From contig NZ_CP133264.1 of assembly GCF_030915445.1 (NCBI RefSeq), positions 2,046,001 through 2,110,000 of the forward strand: DNA of 64,000 nt, in the 5' to 3' direction. Origin of the DNA: Clostridium sp. OS1-26. GTDB lineage: Bacteria; Bacillota; Clostridia; Clostridiales; Clostridiaceae. Positions within the stretch are counted from its first letter, which is position 1, and each line of letters begins with the position of its first letter. This document shows, in pieces, positions 46,707 to 56,889 of the stretch. Position numbers and translations under genes: made by a program. A model generated the notes under the pieces. That model had not been told where the DNA came from, ran no database searches, and worked only from the letters and a program-made list of their open reading frames with translations.

Positions 46707-46736
46707 TTGTATATTTAGGATAAAGGAGTGAATTTC

Positions 46737-48401
46737 ATGAAAGATTTTAAAAAGAGTGTAGTCTATCAGATATATCCTAAATCATTCAATGATTCCAATG
46801 GAGATGGAATTGGTGATTTGAAAGGCATAACCAAAAAGTTAGATTATCTAAAAATATTAGGTGTAGACTATATATGGGTAACTCCTTTTTATCTTTCTCC
46901 TCAAAAAGATAATGGATATGATATAGAGGATTATTGTAATATTGACCCAAGGTTTGGAACTATGGATGATTTTGAGGAAATGGTTTCAGAGGCTAAGAAG
47001 TTAGGTATCAGTGTTATGTTAGATATGGTATTTAATCATACATCTACAGAACATCAGTGGTTTAAAAATGCTATAAAAGGTGATAAAAAATACAAGAATT
47101 ATTATATTTTTAAGGAAGCAAAGGGTGACAGAGAGCCAACGAATTGGGTATCGAAATTTGGTGGTTCATCCTGGGAATATGTAAAAGAATTTGAAGAATA
47201 CTATTTGCATTTATTTGATATAACTCAAGCTGACCTCAACTGGGAAAACGAAGATGTGAAGAAAGAAGTTTTTGATATTGTGAATTTTTGGATTGAAAAA
47301 GGAGTTAAAGGATTTCGTTTTGATGTTATTAATTTAATTTCAAAACCAGATGACTATGAGGATGACTATGAAGGCGATGGTCGACGATTTTATACAGACG
47401 GACCACATATTCATCAATATTTAAAGGAGCTGAATAAAGAAACCTATGGTAAACATGAAGATATCGTAACTGTTGGCGAAATGTCATCTACAACAATAGA
47501 TAATTGTGTTAAATATTCAAATCCGAAAGAAAAAGAGTTGTCAATGGTATTCAACTTTCACCATCTTAAGGTTGATTATAAAGATGGAGATAAGTGGACG
47601 CTGATGGATTTTGATTTTATAAAGCTTAAATCAATTTTTAATTCATGGCAACTTGGAATTCAAAACGGAAATGGATGGAGTGCAGTATTTTGGTGTAATC
47701 ATGATCAACCTCGTATTGTATCTCGTTTTGGAGATGATCAAAAGTACCATAGAGAGTCAGCAAAGATGCTAGCAACGTCAATACACATGATGCGTGGAAC
47801 CCCATATATTTATCAGGGCGAAGAGATTGGAATGACAAATTCGTATTATGATAATATTAATTTATATAAGGATATAGAATCCATCAATTACTATGATATA
47901 TTAAAACAACAAGGTAAAGATGAGAGAGAAATAATTAAGGTACTACAGTCAAAGTCACGAGATAATTCACGTACTCCGATGCATTGGAATAAATGTAGTC
48001 AAGCTGGTTTTACCACTGGAGCTCCGTGGTTATCGGTAAGTAAGAATTATAAGGAAATTAATGTTGAAAATTCATTAGAAGATAGTAATTCAATTTTTTA
48101 TCATTACCAAAAGTTAATCAAACTAAGGAAAGAATATGATATTGTTGCATATGGAGATTTTGAATTAATATTAGAAGACCATAAAGATATATTGGCTTAT
48201 ATAAGAAATTATAATAACGAAAAGTTACTGGTAGTAAACAACTTTTATGGAAGAGAAACTGTATTTCAATTGCCCTCTCAATTTAATTTTGATCATCATA
48301 AAAGTAATATTCTAATATCGAATTATAAAGACTCAAGTGAGGATTTTAAGAAAGTCAATTTAAGATCATATGAATCAATAGTTTATCATCTTGAGAAATA
48401 A
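46737..48401 (+). CDS. treC: Trehalose-6-phosphate hydrolase (alpha,alpha-phosphotrehalase)
   Basis: This 554-residue GH13 enzyme splits trehalose-6-P into glucose and glucose-6-P. Family motifs: YQIYPKSFNDSNGDGIGDLK near the start, MLDMVFNHTS near 101, GFRFDVINLI with the nucleophile Asp near 199, TVGEMSST with the acid/base Glu, and CNHDQPRIVSRFG with the third acid. The ATG at 46737 is 8 bases after AAAGGAG; an earlier GTG overlaps that site. It follows treB and precedes treR, forming the usual operon. Confidence 0.95.
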   Translation: MKDFKKSVVYQIYPKSFNDSNGDGIGDLKGITKKLDYLKILGVDYIWVTPFYLSPQKDNGYDIEDYCNIDPRFGTMDDFEEMVSEAKKLGISVMLDMVFNHTSTEHQWFKNAIKGDKKYKNYYIFKEAKGDREPTNWVSKFGGSSWEYVKEFEEYYLHLFDITQADLNWENEDVKKEVFDIVNFWIEKGVKGFRFDVINLISKPDDYEDDYEGDGRRFYTDGPHIHQYLKELNKETYGKHEDIVTVGEMSSTTIDNCVKYSNPKEKELSMVFNFHHLKVDYKDGDKWTLMDFDFIKLKSIFNSWQLGIQNGNGWSAVFWCNHDQPRIVSRFGDDQKYHRESAKMLATSIHMMRGTPYIYQGEEIGMTNSYYDNINLYKDIESINYYDILKQQGKDEREIIKVLQSKSRDNSRTPMHWNKCSQAGFTTGAPWLSVSKNYKEINVENSLEDSNSIFYHYQKLIKLRKEYDIVAYGDFELILEDHKDILAYIRNYNNEKLLVVNNFYGRETVFQLPSQFNFDHHKSNILISNYKDSSEDFKKVNLRSYESIVYHLEK

Positions 48402-48436
48402 TAAAAGAGGTGTTAAAATATCATTGGTGATAGAAA

Positions 48437-49147
48437 ATGGATAGTAAATACTTAATTATATATAACGAATTAGTAAATAAAATAGAAAATGGCAAAGTTG
48501 ATGCTAACTCAAAGCTTCCATCAGAAAATGAGTTAATGCAAATGTATACTGTATCTAGAGATACAGTGAGAAAGGCCTTAAACTTACTAGAAGGAAACGG
48601 ATATATTCAAAAAGTAAAAGGAAAAGGATCTTTTGTAATTGATATTAATAGATTTGATTTTCCTGTATCAGGTTTAACAAGTTTTAAAGAGTTATCTGAG
48701 AAAATGGGCATAAAATCAAGCACAATTTTACAAGAACTGGAGCTAGTTAAACCAGATAAATTCCTAAAAAAGCAATTAAATGTTTCAGAAGAGGATGACA
48801 TTTGGAAAGTTATAAGGGTAAGAGAAATAGGTAATAAAAAGATTATCTTAGATAAAGATTTTTTAAACAAAAAGTATGTACCATTGTTGACTAAGGAAAT
48901 TTGCGAGAATTCAATATATGAATATCTTGAAAAGGAATTAAGTCTGAAAATCAGTTTTGCTAAAAAGGAAATTACAGTACAACAAGTTACAGAGGAAGAT
49001 AAAAAATACTTAGATTTTGAAAATTATAATATGATAGTAGTGGTAAAAAACTATATATATTTAGATGATATGAGTCTGTTTCAATATACCGAATCTAGAC
49101 ATAGACCAGATAAGTTTAGATTTGTGGACTTTGCTAGGAGAAAATAA
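48437..49147 (+). CDS. treR: GntR-family trehalose operon repressor
   Basis: This 236-residue regulator has an N-terminal winged helix (LPSENELMQMYTVSRDTVRK near 27) followed by a UTRA domain (FPVSGLTSFKELSEKMGIKS; IYEYLEKELSLKISFAKKEI). In this branch the ligand is trehalose-6-P. It sits 35 bases after treC and probably acts on the two TGTACGTA operators upstream of treB. A bidirectional terminator follows. Confidence 0.9.
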   Translation: MDSKYLIIYNELVNKIENGKVDANSKLPSENELMQMYTVSRDTVRKALNLLEGNGYIQKVKGKGSFVIDINRFDFPVSGLTSFKELSEKMGIKSSTILQELELVKPDKFLKKQLNVSEEDDIWKVIRVREIGNKKIILDKDFLNKKYVPLLTKEICENSIYEYLEKELSLKISFAKKEITVQQVTEEDKKYLDFENYNMIVVVKNYIYLDDMSLFQYTESRHRPDKFRFVDFARRK

Positions 49148-49156
49148 AAAACAAGT

Positions 49157-49199
49157 AATAAAATAAGAAGAGAATGCGAAATTCCCTTCTTATTTTATT
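49157..49199. terminator. Bidirectional terminator between treR and the permease gene
   Basis: AATAAAATAAGAAG pairs with CTTCTTATTTTATT (14 bp) around a 15-base loop. The two genes converge. Confidence 0.75.
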
Positions 49200-49220
49200 A
49201 TTTATATATGGAGAGATATT

Positions 49221-50561
49221 TTATGCATCAATTTTAGTAGACTGATCTTTATTCTTGCTTTTGCAATAGTAATACACTGGTAATCCTAATAAAGTAAGAC
49301 CTATTCCAAATAGAGCACTAGTAGGTGAATCTTTAAGTGTAGAAACCATTAAATAAACTCCTCCTGCTATGCCTATGATAGGAACTATAGGATATAGTGG
49401 GACATGATAAAGCTTTGGATTACGAGGCATTCTTTTTCTAAGTATAAATATACTTATAACACCCAAAGTATAGAAAATCCACAAAGCGAATACAATTAAA
49501 TCTGTTATTGAGTTAAATGTGCCTGATAATATGTATAATATTGCAACTACACCTTGGAATATTAATGCGTTAATAGGAGTACCTAATTTAGGGTGTATAG
49601 CAGAAAATGTTTTAGCTGCTGGAAGATGGTTACGTTGTCCCATTGCAAAAGTGTATCTTGAACCACAAGTTAACATTCCATTTAAAGCTCCAAATACAGA
49701 AAGCATCATTCCAATTGTTATAAAAGTTGCACCGCTAGGACCAAAAAGCTTCTGACATGTATCTACACCTATTCTTTCAGAAATAGCTGCAGTAGACCCT
49801 GGTAATACATTAAAGATAGCTATATTAAATGCAACATATACTAGCATAACAAATGATATTCCTATTATTATAGCTCTAGGTATATTTTTTTCAGGATCTT
49901 TCATATCAGCGGCTAGTGTACAACAGCTAAGCCATCCATCATATGCCCATAATACACCAAGCAATGCAACACCAGCACCAGCGCTTTTTATATGCCCTAC
50001 TGATGCAAAACTTATATCATGGGCAGTTCCATTAATTAAACCAAAAATAGCTATGACTGCGATTGGAACAAGTTTACCTATTGTTGCTATCGTTTGCAAC
50101 CAAACACCATATTTAGTTGAAATTATTTGTGCTACAACTAGTAATATTACTAGAGATATAGCAAAGCATTTTTGTTGTATAGTGCTCATTGGCACAAAGA
50201 ATGTTGCAAAGGTCGCACAAGCTATTGCAAGTGCAGCAGAAGATCCAGGGCAATTTATTAAATTTCCTACCCAACCAAATAAATAACCAATAGTATCATT
50301 ATATAATTCCGATAGATAGGTATACATTCCACCAACCTTAGGTATGTATCCAGCAATTTCCGCAACAGTAAGCGCAGCTGCTATTGTAATTACACCTCCA
50401 AAAACCCACATGAAAATTGCTCCACCAGTAGAATCCATGTTTCTTAATACCACTGCTGGCTTTAAGAAAACTCCAGAACCAATTACCAAACCGATTACAT
50501 ACATTATACCTTGAAATGCATTCATACTTTTTGCCAGTTGCTGTTTCTGAGTTTCACTCAT
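49221..50561 (-). CDS. APC-family amino acid permease/exchanger
   Basis: This 446-residue permease has about 12 membrane helices. The first carries the APC motif GIMYVIGLVIGSGVFLKPA (residues 18-36), followed by YIPKVGGMYTYLSELYND and VLWAYDGWLSCCTLAADMKD. It is close to the L-type (SteT-like) exchanger branch; substrate cannot be told. Positioned 94 bases downstream of the PatB-like C-S lyase gene on the same strand, it may carry a sulfur amino acid or the resulting alpha-keto acid precursor. GGAGG precedes the ATG. Confidence 0.88.
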   Translation of the reverse strand: MSETQKQQLAKSMNAFQGIMYVIGLVIGSGVFLKPAVVLRNMDSTGGAIFMWVFGGVITIAAALTVAEIAGYIPKVGGMYTYLSELYNDTIGYLFGWVGNLINCPGSSAALAIACATFATFFVPMSTIQQKCFAISLVILLVVAQIISTKYGVWLQTIATIGKLVPIAVIAIFGLINGTAHDISFASVGHIKSAGAGVALLGVLWAYDGWLSCCTLAADMKDPEKNIPRAIIIGISFVMLVYVAFNIAIFNVLPGSTAAISERIGVDTCQKLFGPSGATFITIGMMLSVFGALNGMLTCGSRYTFAMGQRNHLPAAKTFSAIHPKLGTPINALIFQGVVAILYILSGTFNSITDLIVFALWIFYTLGVISIFILRKRMPRNPKLYHVPLYPIVPIIGIAGGVYLMVSTLKDSPTSALFGIGLTLLGLPVYYYCKSKNKDQSTKIDA

Positions 50562-50655
50562 GTAAACTTCCTCCTATAATTAAATGATTTTTATTTTATA
50601 CTGTTTAAACTATTATTTCATAATTTCAATTAAGTCCCCAATGAATATAATACTT

Positions 50656-51828
50656 TTATAATTTGTCTATAGCTGTTTTTAGCCTTTCTAAAGCTTGTTC
50701 AACTATTGATCTTGGACATGCAATATTCATTCTTACATATCCTTCGCCCATGGAGCCAAACCAGAAGCCATCATCCATGGCAACTCCTACTTCCTCAATC
50801 ATAAATTTGCTTAATTCTTCACTATTCATTCCAAGTTCTCTACAATCAAACCAGACAAGGTATGTTCCTTGCGGTTTATTAGGTTTTATTTTAGGTATAT
50901 TTAACTTACAGTAATCATGTATATAATCAATATTTGCCTCTAAATATTCTAAAAGCTGCTCAAGCCACTCCTCTCCATGTCTATATGCTGCTTCAGTTGC
51001 TACAACACTAAAAGGACTATTTCTTTTTATATCAAGTGCACCTAATATATTATCAAACTTCTCTCTTTCCTCTTTTCTAGGGAAAATTACAAGTGAAGCT
51101 TGTAGACCTGCGAGATTGAATGTCTTACTTGGAGCTACACATGTTATAGTATTTTTACAAAATTCTTCTGAAATCATTGCAAAAGGAATATGTTTGTTGT
51201 TTTTATATATAAGATCTGAATGTATTTCATCAGAAATAACTCTGATACCGTATCTTAAACAAATATCTCCAAGCTTTACTAATTCCTCTCTAGTCCATAC
51301 ACGTCCTACAGGGTTATGAGGATTACATAAAATAAGCATCTTTGCTCCTGCTTTAGCTGCTTCTTCAAGTCCCTCATAATCCATTACATAATTTCCATCT
51401 ACTAGTTTCAATGTATTAAGTACTAATTCTCTGCCATTGTTTCTCACCACATCAAAGAACGGATAATATACAGGATCTTGAATTATTACTTTATCTCCAG
51501 GCTCTGTAAATTCTTTAACTAATATGCTTAATGTTGGAACTACTCCTGGGCTGTGAATCATCCACGTACTATCAGCATTCCAACCATGTTTTTTGTTCAA
51601 CCATTCACTAACTGATTCATAATAAGAATTTGGTCTTGATGTATATCCATATATTCCTTGTTCTACTCTGTCTTTAATTGCATCAATAATAGGTTGTGCT
51701 GTTTTAAAATCCATATCAGCAACCCACATAGGTATTAAGTCATCTTTTCCAAATTTAAGTTTTAATTCATCATACTTTGCAGAATAGTTATTTTTTCTGT
51801 CAATGATCTCATCAAAGTTATACTTCAT
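50656..51828 (-). CDS. patB: PatB/MalY-type cystathionine beta-lyase / aminotransferase
   Basis: This 390-residue PLP enzyme of fold type I, C-S lyase branch, has IPMWVADMDFKTAQPIIDAI (near 33), GIYGYTSRPNSYYESVSEWL, ILCNPHNPVGRVWTREEL (near 167), ISDEIHSDL with the cofactor Asp, and VAPSKTFNLAGLQAS with the Schiff-base Lys near 235. It splits cystathionine or cysteine to thiol compounds, pyruvate and ammonia. It is preceded by a sigma-54 promoter and a sigma-54 activator gene, so expression is inducible rather than housekeeping. Confidence 0.92.
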   Translation of the reverse strand: MKYNFDEIIDRKNNYSAKYDELKLKFGKDDLIPMWVADMDFKTAQPIIDAIKDRVEQGIYGYTSRPNSYYESVSEWLNKKHGWNADSTWMIHSPGVVPTLSILVKEFTEPGDKVIIQDPVYYPFFDVVRNNGRELVLNTLKLVDGNYVMDYEGLEEAAKAGAKMLILCNPHNPVGRVWTREELVKLGDICLRYGIRVISDEIHSDLIYKNNKHIPFAMISEEFCKNTITCVAPSKTFNLAGLQASLVIFPRKEEREKFDNILGALDIKRNSPFSVVATEAAYRHGEEWLEQLLEYLEANIDYIHDYCKLNIPKIKPNKPQGTYLVWFDCRELGMNSEELSKFMIEEVGVAMDDGFWFGSMGEGYVRMNIACPRSIVEQALERLKTAIDKL

Positions 51829-51903
51829 TTTTGTTCCTCCCTAAATGTTCTTTTTATTTTTAATAATATAATTTGATGTATTTGCAAATACATTAATAGT
51901 ATA

Positions 51904-51919
51904 AGCAATTAATATGCCA
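51904..51919 (-). promoter_or_regulatory. Sigma-54 promoter upstream of patB
   Basis: On the minus strand TGGCAT-N5-TTGCT matches the -24/-12 consensus TGGCAC-N5-TTGCA with correct GG-to-GC spacing. GTAATCATTTAC (51942-51953), a palindromic stretch slightly upstream, could be the activator binding site. Confidence 0.65.
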
Positions 51920-51981
51920 AAGTATTTTGTACGGAAAATGTAATCATTTACGTGAAAAAGTAATATAATTATTAAAATAAA

Positions 51982-52017
51982 TGGGTCAAGTGGAGAAATT
52001 AATACTCCACTTGACCC
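51982..52017 (-). terminator. Terminator-like hairpin at the end of the sigma-54 regulator gene
   Basis: GGGTCAAGTGGAG and CTCCACTTGACCC are perfect 13-base complements around a 9-10 base loop. The hairpin overlaps the gene's last codons. A TTTATTTTAA stretch follows on the minus strand. Confidence 0.7.
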
Positions 52018-54073
52018 AATTTAATTTTATCTAAAAAGCTAAGGCCTAATTCTGTTATTTTACTTCCACATCTACCTTTTAAAACTCTAGCTAGCTTAAA
52101 TTTTTCGAGATTTGTGAGGATATTTCTAACTTCCTGTTCAGTTAAAAAAATGTTTGCATTTTCAGAAGCTTTTGAAATAGCTTTTCTACCTATTGTAGTT
52201 CTATTTGCATGATTTATAGATAATTGATTAAGTACAAATAAATATTCATCAGATCTATTTTTAGTAAATCTCTTAAAGCTCTCAAAATGAGTATCTTCAC
52301 TTTCAATAGTTTTATAACTATTATTTTTGCTAGTTTGCAATTTAAAAGGTAAATCATTTACACAAATTTTATCATCGCCTAAATATGTTAGGTACTCAAC
52401 ATAGTTATTTAGCTCTCTTATGTTTCCGTCCCAAGAGTAGTTTAAAAAAGCGTCAACCGCTTCAGGTGTTAATGTAAAGTGACTATTTAAATCCTTTTTG
52501 AATTTTTCAATAAGAAGCAAAATATCTTCACCTCTATGACTTAGAGGTGGGATAGTTAAAGGAAGAACATTAAGTCTATAATAAAGGTCTTTTCTAAAGG
52601 TACCTTCTTGCACCAGTTGCTTTAAGTCTCTGTTAGTAGCAGCAATCACTCTAACATCAACTTTTATAACACTATTTCCGCTAATACGTACAAGTTCTTT
52701 TTCTTGTAAGATTCTTAGTAATTTTGCTTGGAGGCTTAAACTCATTTCACCTATTTCATCTAAAAATAGAGTTCCCATGTGTGCAAATTCAAATAGACCT
52801 AGTTTTCCCCCTTTTTTAGCTCCAGTAAAAGCGCCATCTTCATATCCAAAAAGTTCGCTCTCAAGAAGAGTTTCAGGTATGGCAGCGCAGTTAACTGCAA
52901 CAAATGGATATTCCTTTCTATTTGAATTGTTGTGTATTGCCTGGGCAAAAAGTTCTTTTCCCGTACCGCTCTCACCCGTAATTAAAACAGAGGAATCAGC
53001 TTTGGACATTTTTTTAGCAATTTCTTTTGCTTTAACTATTGTAGAACTTTTCCCTATTATATTGTCGAAAGTATATTTTGCTATATGGCCTTTATTTAAA
53101 AGCTGCAGTCTGAGTTTATGTTGTTGATGTTCTGTTTCTTTAAATTTTTGAAGAATGACAAAAGCACCAATATATTTATTAGAACATATCACTGGCTGAA
53201 TATTAAGATTTATATATGTATCATTTATTTTTATTAGCTTTGATTTTATCGATTCAAAAGTATTTGATATATAATCAAAAGGGACTTCAGGAATTATAGT
53301 CTTGAGCATTTTGCCTATTACAGCATCTTTTCTCATATTAATAATTTTTTCAGCGCTGTTATTGCATGCAAAAATTAATCCTTGAGCGTTTATTCCTATT
53401 ATTCCTCTATCTAATACTTCAAGAAGTATATCAAATTGACTTTCAAGCCTATTTGTTTTACCTGTTAATTCTTCTAAGCTATAACAATTTGTTGATATAC
53501 TATTGAAATAGTTTTTAAAATTATTATTTTGAAGCAAATGTTCAAGTTTAAGCTTTAAAGCAATTTCAATTATCGTGGATGTATCCAACAACCTATGGCC
53601 TATATCTAGTATTGTGCTTACATTACTAGGGACGTATCTTGCTTCACCAGGAGTTATTGCCAAATTAAGATTTGGTGTATCCTTCATGCCTGGATAGAAT
53701 GGGACTAATTCAATATGATTAGCGCCTAACTGATAGATTAGTGATATTGTTTCAATACACATTTCTACATTTAAATTAACTAACATAGCCTTAGTTTTAT
53801 GGGGAATGTTCATTATTTGACTGAGCCCTTCTTTTGACAAGGTTATATTTGTTATCACAACTTCACTTTCGCTAGAAATATTTTTTTTATTGCTTGATAA
53901 ATAGAATAGGTAGATATTAGAAACATATCGGCATGTACAATTTTATCTATATTGTTATCCTCAAAGGAATAAGTTTTGACCTTAATAAGTTCACCGAATA
54001 ATTCATTTAATTGTTTGCAATAAAATTTTACAACTTCGGATGCAAATGCGACTATTGCAATTACCTTTGGCAT
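51999..54073 (-). pseudogene. Sigma-54-dependent activator (PrpR/PAS/AAA+), split by a -1 frame disruption
   Basis: Two overlapping frames encode one ~691-residue enhancer-binding protein. The first (72 codons from 54073, MPKVIAIVAFASEVVKFYCK) starts a PrpR-like sensor domain; the second (from 53858) continues it and carries a PAS domain ([20 protein letters not shown]). The AAA+ domain follows, with [33 protein letters not shown] and [20 protein letters not shown], then a C-terminal region. GAFTGA contacts sigma-54. The frames meet at eight T on plus (53881-53888, A on the coding strand): one more base joins them ([20 protein letters not shown]). It probably activates patB and the permease. 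If the break is real, the AAA+ part may be made from the GTG at 53858 without its sensor start. Confidence 0.8.
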
Positions 54074-54403
54074 AAGTTTTTCCTCCTAATCACAATTTAA
54101 TAATATTTTACTTAGATAGTCTTGTTCTGTCTACTGGTTTATACTACTATAATAAGCTTTATGCTGGAATTTATAAAATAGATAATAGTACATTCTATAT
54201 TTTTGGTATGGGTTTAGCGGAGGGGATTGGGTATTATGTATACTAAGAAACTTTTAATGGGTTATTTAATTTATAAAGTGGATATAATCCAGATATGATA
54301 CAATATATAATAAAGCAAAGAATAAATAGCTTTAGGCAATTATCTAAAACTATTTATTCTTGATTATGTATCTTTAACTAAGTAACAAGGGAGTATATAT
54401 AAA
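54074..54403. other. Divergent gap between the sigma-54 regulator and recQ
   Basis: This 330-base gap contains a hairpin at 54316-54361 (AAGAATAAATAG and CTATTTATTCTT with inner TTTAG/CTAAA) in the recQ leader. Nothing else coding is seen. Confidence 0.5.
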
Positions 54404-56521
54404 ATGTTGCAAAAATCAAGAGAGATTTTAAAAAAATATTATGGATACTCTGAATTTAGAGTTGCTCAAGAACAAATAGTAGAAAGTATATTAAAAGGCA
54501 AGGATACTTTAGCTATTATGCCTACAGGAGCAGGAAAATCTATATGTTTTCAGATACCAGCATTGTTAATGGAAGGCATAACTATAGTAATATCACCTTT
54601 AATATCTCTTATGAAGGATCAAGTTGATTATCTAAGGCAAATAGGAATAGAGGCAGCTTATATAAATAGTTCATTAGATAATCTAGAACTTCAAGAAACT
54701 CTATTTTATGCTAGAAGCGGAAAGTATAAGCTTATTTATATTGCACCAGAAAGATTAGAATCAGAAAGTTTTTGTAATCTTTTAAAGGAGTTGAACATTC
54801 CACTTGTAGCGGTAGATGAAGCACATTGTGTATCTCAGTGGGGTCATGATTTTAGACCAAGCTATAAAAGAATTAGTTCATTTATAAACAAACTTTCCAA
54901 GAGACCAGTAATAGCAGCCTTCACGGCTACAGCTACCGAGGTGGTAAGGAAGGATATGTTAGAACTTTTAGATTTATCAAATCCCAAGGTATTTGTAACT
55001 GGCTTTGATAGAAAAAATTTGAGTTTTACAGTTATAAAGGGTGAAGATAAAGATAACTTTTTAAAGGAATATATAGCAAACAATAAAAGTAAAATTGGAA
55101 TCATATATACCTCTACAAGAAAAGAGGCAGAAAGTCTATATAGTAAGCTGCATCAAAAAGGATATAAAGTAGGAGTATATCATGCTGGTTTAAGTGAAAA
55201 TCAAAGGAATCAAGTTCAAGAGGACTTTTCCTTTGATGATATAGATATTATTGTTGCAACTAATGCATTTGGTATGGGAATAGACAAGTCAAATGTCAGA
55301 TACGTTATACATTACAATATTCCTAAAAATATGGAGGCATATTATCAAGAAGCAGGACGTGCAGGAAGAGATGGCGAGGACAGTGAATGTATTATTCTAT
55401 TTTCGCCAAAAGATATCCAAGTCCAGAAATATTTTATAGATGAGAGCAATATGTCTGAGGAAAGAAAAAACTATGAATATAATAAACTCAGAGTTATGGT
55501 AGATTATTGTTATACTTCAAAGTGCCTTAGAGCTTATATTCTTCAGTATTTTGGTGAAATAGAAGTGATGGAAAACTGCGGAAACTGCAGTAACTGCAAT
55601 GATACTAGAGAAGAAAAAGACATTACTTTAGAGGCTCAGAAAATTTTTTCTTGTGTTTATAGAATGAAAGAACGATTTGGAGTAAATATGATAGCGGATG
55701 TGCTTAAGGGCTCAGAGAATAAAAAGGTTTTATCAGCTTCTTTAGATAGGCTTTCTACTTATGGAATAATGAAGGAATTTACTCAAAAACAAATATCATC
55801 ATTAATAAATAAACTAATAGCTGATGAATATTTATCCATTACAGATGAGGCATATCCAGTAGTAAAATTAAAGCCTAACTCCTATGCAGTATTAAAGAAC
55901 CAAGAAAAAGTATTTATGAAGATAAGTAAGGTTCAAAAATCTGCAAAGATAGATAACGAATTATTCGCTGTCTTATCAGTATTAAGAAAAGAAATTTCAT
56001 TAAAAGAAAGTATTCCACCTTTTATGATTTTTCATGATTCGACCCTTAAGGAAATGAGTGAATATTTGCCATCAGATTTAGATTCTTTACTTTTAATTAA
56101 GGGAGTAGGAGAGAGAAAAGCAGAGGTATATGGAAAATATTTTTTAGAAGCTATATGTAAATATATGAAGGAAAATAATTTAAAATCGAATATTAAAGAA
56201 GAAAAAGAGCTTCCAGAAAAAATAGAAAAGATAAAAACTCATATGGTAACATACAATTTGTATAAAGAGGGAAAAAGTTTAAAGGATATATCAAAGGAAA
56301 GAGGGCTAGGTATTACTACTATACAAGAACACATATTTAAATGTTTAATGGACGGTATGGAAATAAATATAGATGATTTTATACAAAAACCTTATGAGAA
56401 TTTGATATTAGAGGCTATAAAAAATATAGGAGGAAACAAGCTAAAGCCAATAAAGGATGCCCTTCCACAGGAAGTAGATTATATGTCTATAAAAGCAGTT
56501 TGGTATAAAGCAAATTTGTGA
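54404..56521 (+). CDS. recQ: ATP-dependent DNA helicase RecQ
   Basis: This 705-residue RecQ helicase has FRVAQEQIVESILKGKDTLA with motif 0, then MPTGAGKSICFQIPALL (motif I near 44), AVDEAHCVSQWGHDFRPSY (motif II), FTATAT (III), and GMGIDKSNVRYVIHY and YYQEAGRAGRDG (V-VI). The RQC zinc site appears as CLRAYILQYF then CGNCSNC. An HRDC domain (ELFAVLSVLRKEISLKESIP) and a C-terminal HTH (SLKDISKERGLGITTIQEHI) follow. It unwinds DNA 3' to 5' in repair. The start is placed at the ATG after AAGGGAG. Confidence 0.95.
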   Translation: MLQKSREILKKYYGYSEFRVAQEQIVESILKGKDTLAIMPTGAGKSICFQIPALLMEGITIVISPLISLMKDQVDYLRQIGIEAAYINSSLDNLELQETLFYARSGKYKLIYIAPERLESESFCNLLKELNIPLVAVDEAHCVSQWGHDFRPSYKRISSFINKLSKRPVIAAFTATATEVVRKDMLELLDLSNPKVFVTGFDRKNLSFTVIKGEDKDNFLKEYIANNKSKIGIIYTSTRKEAESLYSKLHQKGYKVGVYHAGLSENQRNQVQEDFSFDDIDIIVATNAFGMGIDKSNVRYVIHYNIPKNMEAYYQEAGRAGRDGEDSECIILFSPKDIQVQKYFIDESNMSEERKNYEYNKLRVMVDYCYTSKCLRAYILQYFGEIEVMENCGNCSNCNDTREEKDITLEAQKIFSCVYRMKERFGVNMIADVLKGSENKKVLSASLDRLSTYGIMKEFTQKQISSLINKLIADEYLSITDEAYPVVKLKPNSYAVLKNQEKVFMKISKVQKSAKIDNELFAVLSVLRKEISLKESIPPFMIFHDSTLKEMSEYLPSDLDSLLLIKGVGERKAEVYGKYFLEAICKYMKENNLKSNIKEEKELPEKIEKIKTHMVTYNLYKEGKSLKDISKERGLGITTIQEHIFKCLMDGMEINIDDFIQKPYENLILEAIKNIGGNKLKPIKDALPQEVDYMSIKAVWYKANL

Positions 56522-56542
56522 TGATTCTAATATAATATAGGC

Positions 56543-56742
56543 ATTCTCCTAAGGTTCTAGAAGAGGTGAAAGAAAAATCAAGAGACATAATAAAGCTTGG
56601 TGGAATGAAAACTTCAGATGGTAGAGATAGAATAAATAGATTATGTGAGGAATTTATAAAAAGAAATATAAGTCCGGGGGGAAGTGCAGATCTACTAGGA
56701 GTGCCAGTATTTTTTATATCTTGTAGAAGAATACATAAATAA
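56543..56742 (+). pseudogene. Remnant of a CitG-type triphosphoribosyl-dephospho-CoA synthase
   Basis: An open stretch without a start reads KVLEEVKEKSRDIIKLGGMK, RDRINRLCEEFIKRN and ISPGGSADLLGVPVFF. The S-P-G-G-S-A-D-L-L block is the C-terminal signature of CitG/MdcB, which makes the prosthetic group of citrate lyase. Only the last ~60 codons remain, so it is a decayed fragment. No citrate lyase genes are in the window. Confidence 0.65.
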
Positions 56743-56889
56743 ATACAGATAATTAATTAGGATTAGCATATGATAAGTATTAAGTATTTTAGTAAATTTG
56801 TATATTTCAATATTCACGAATGCAGGGTTTAATGGTATAATTATCTAAAGTGTAAAATATTTAGTACATTTTATAATATGAGGTAAGCT

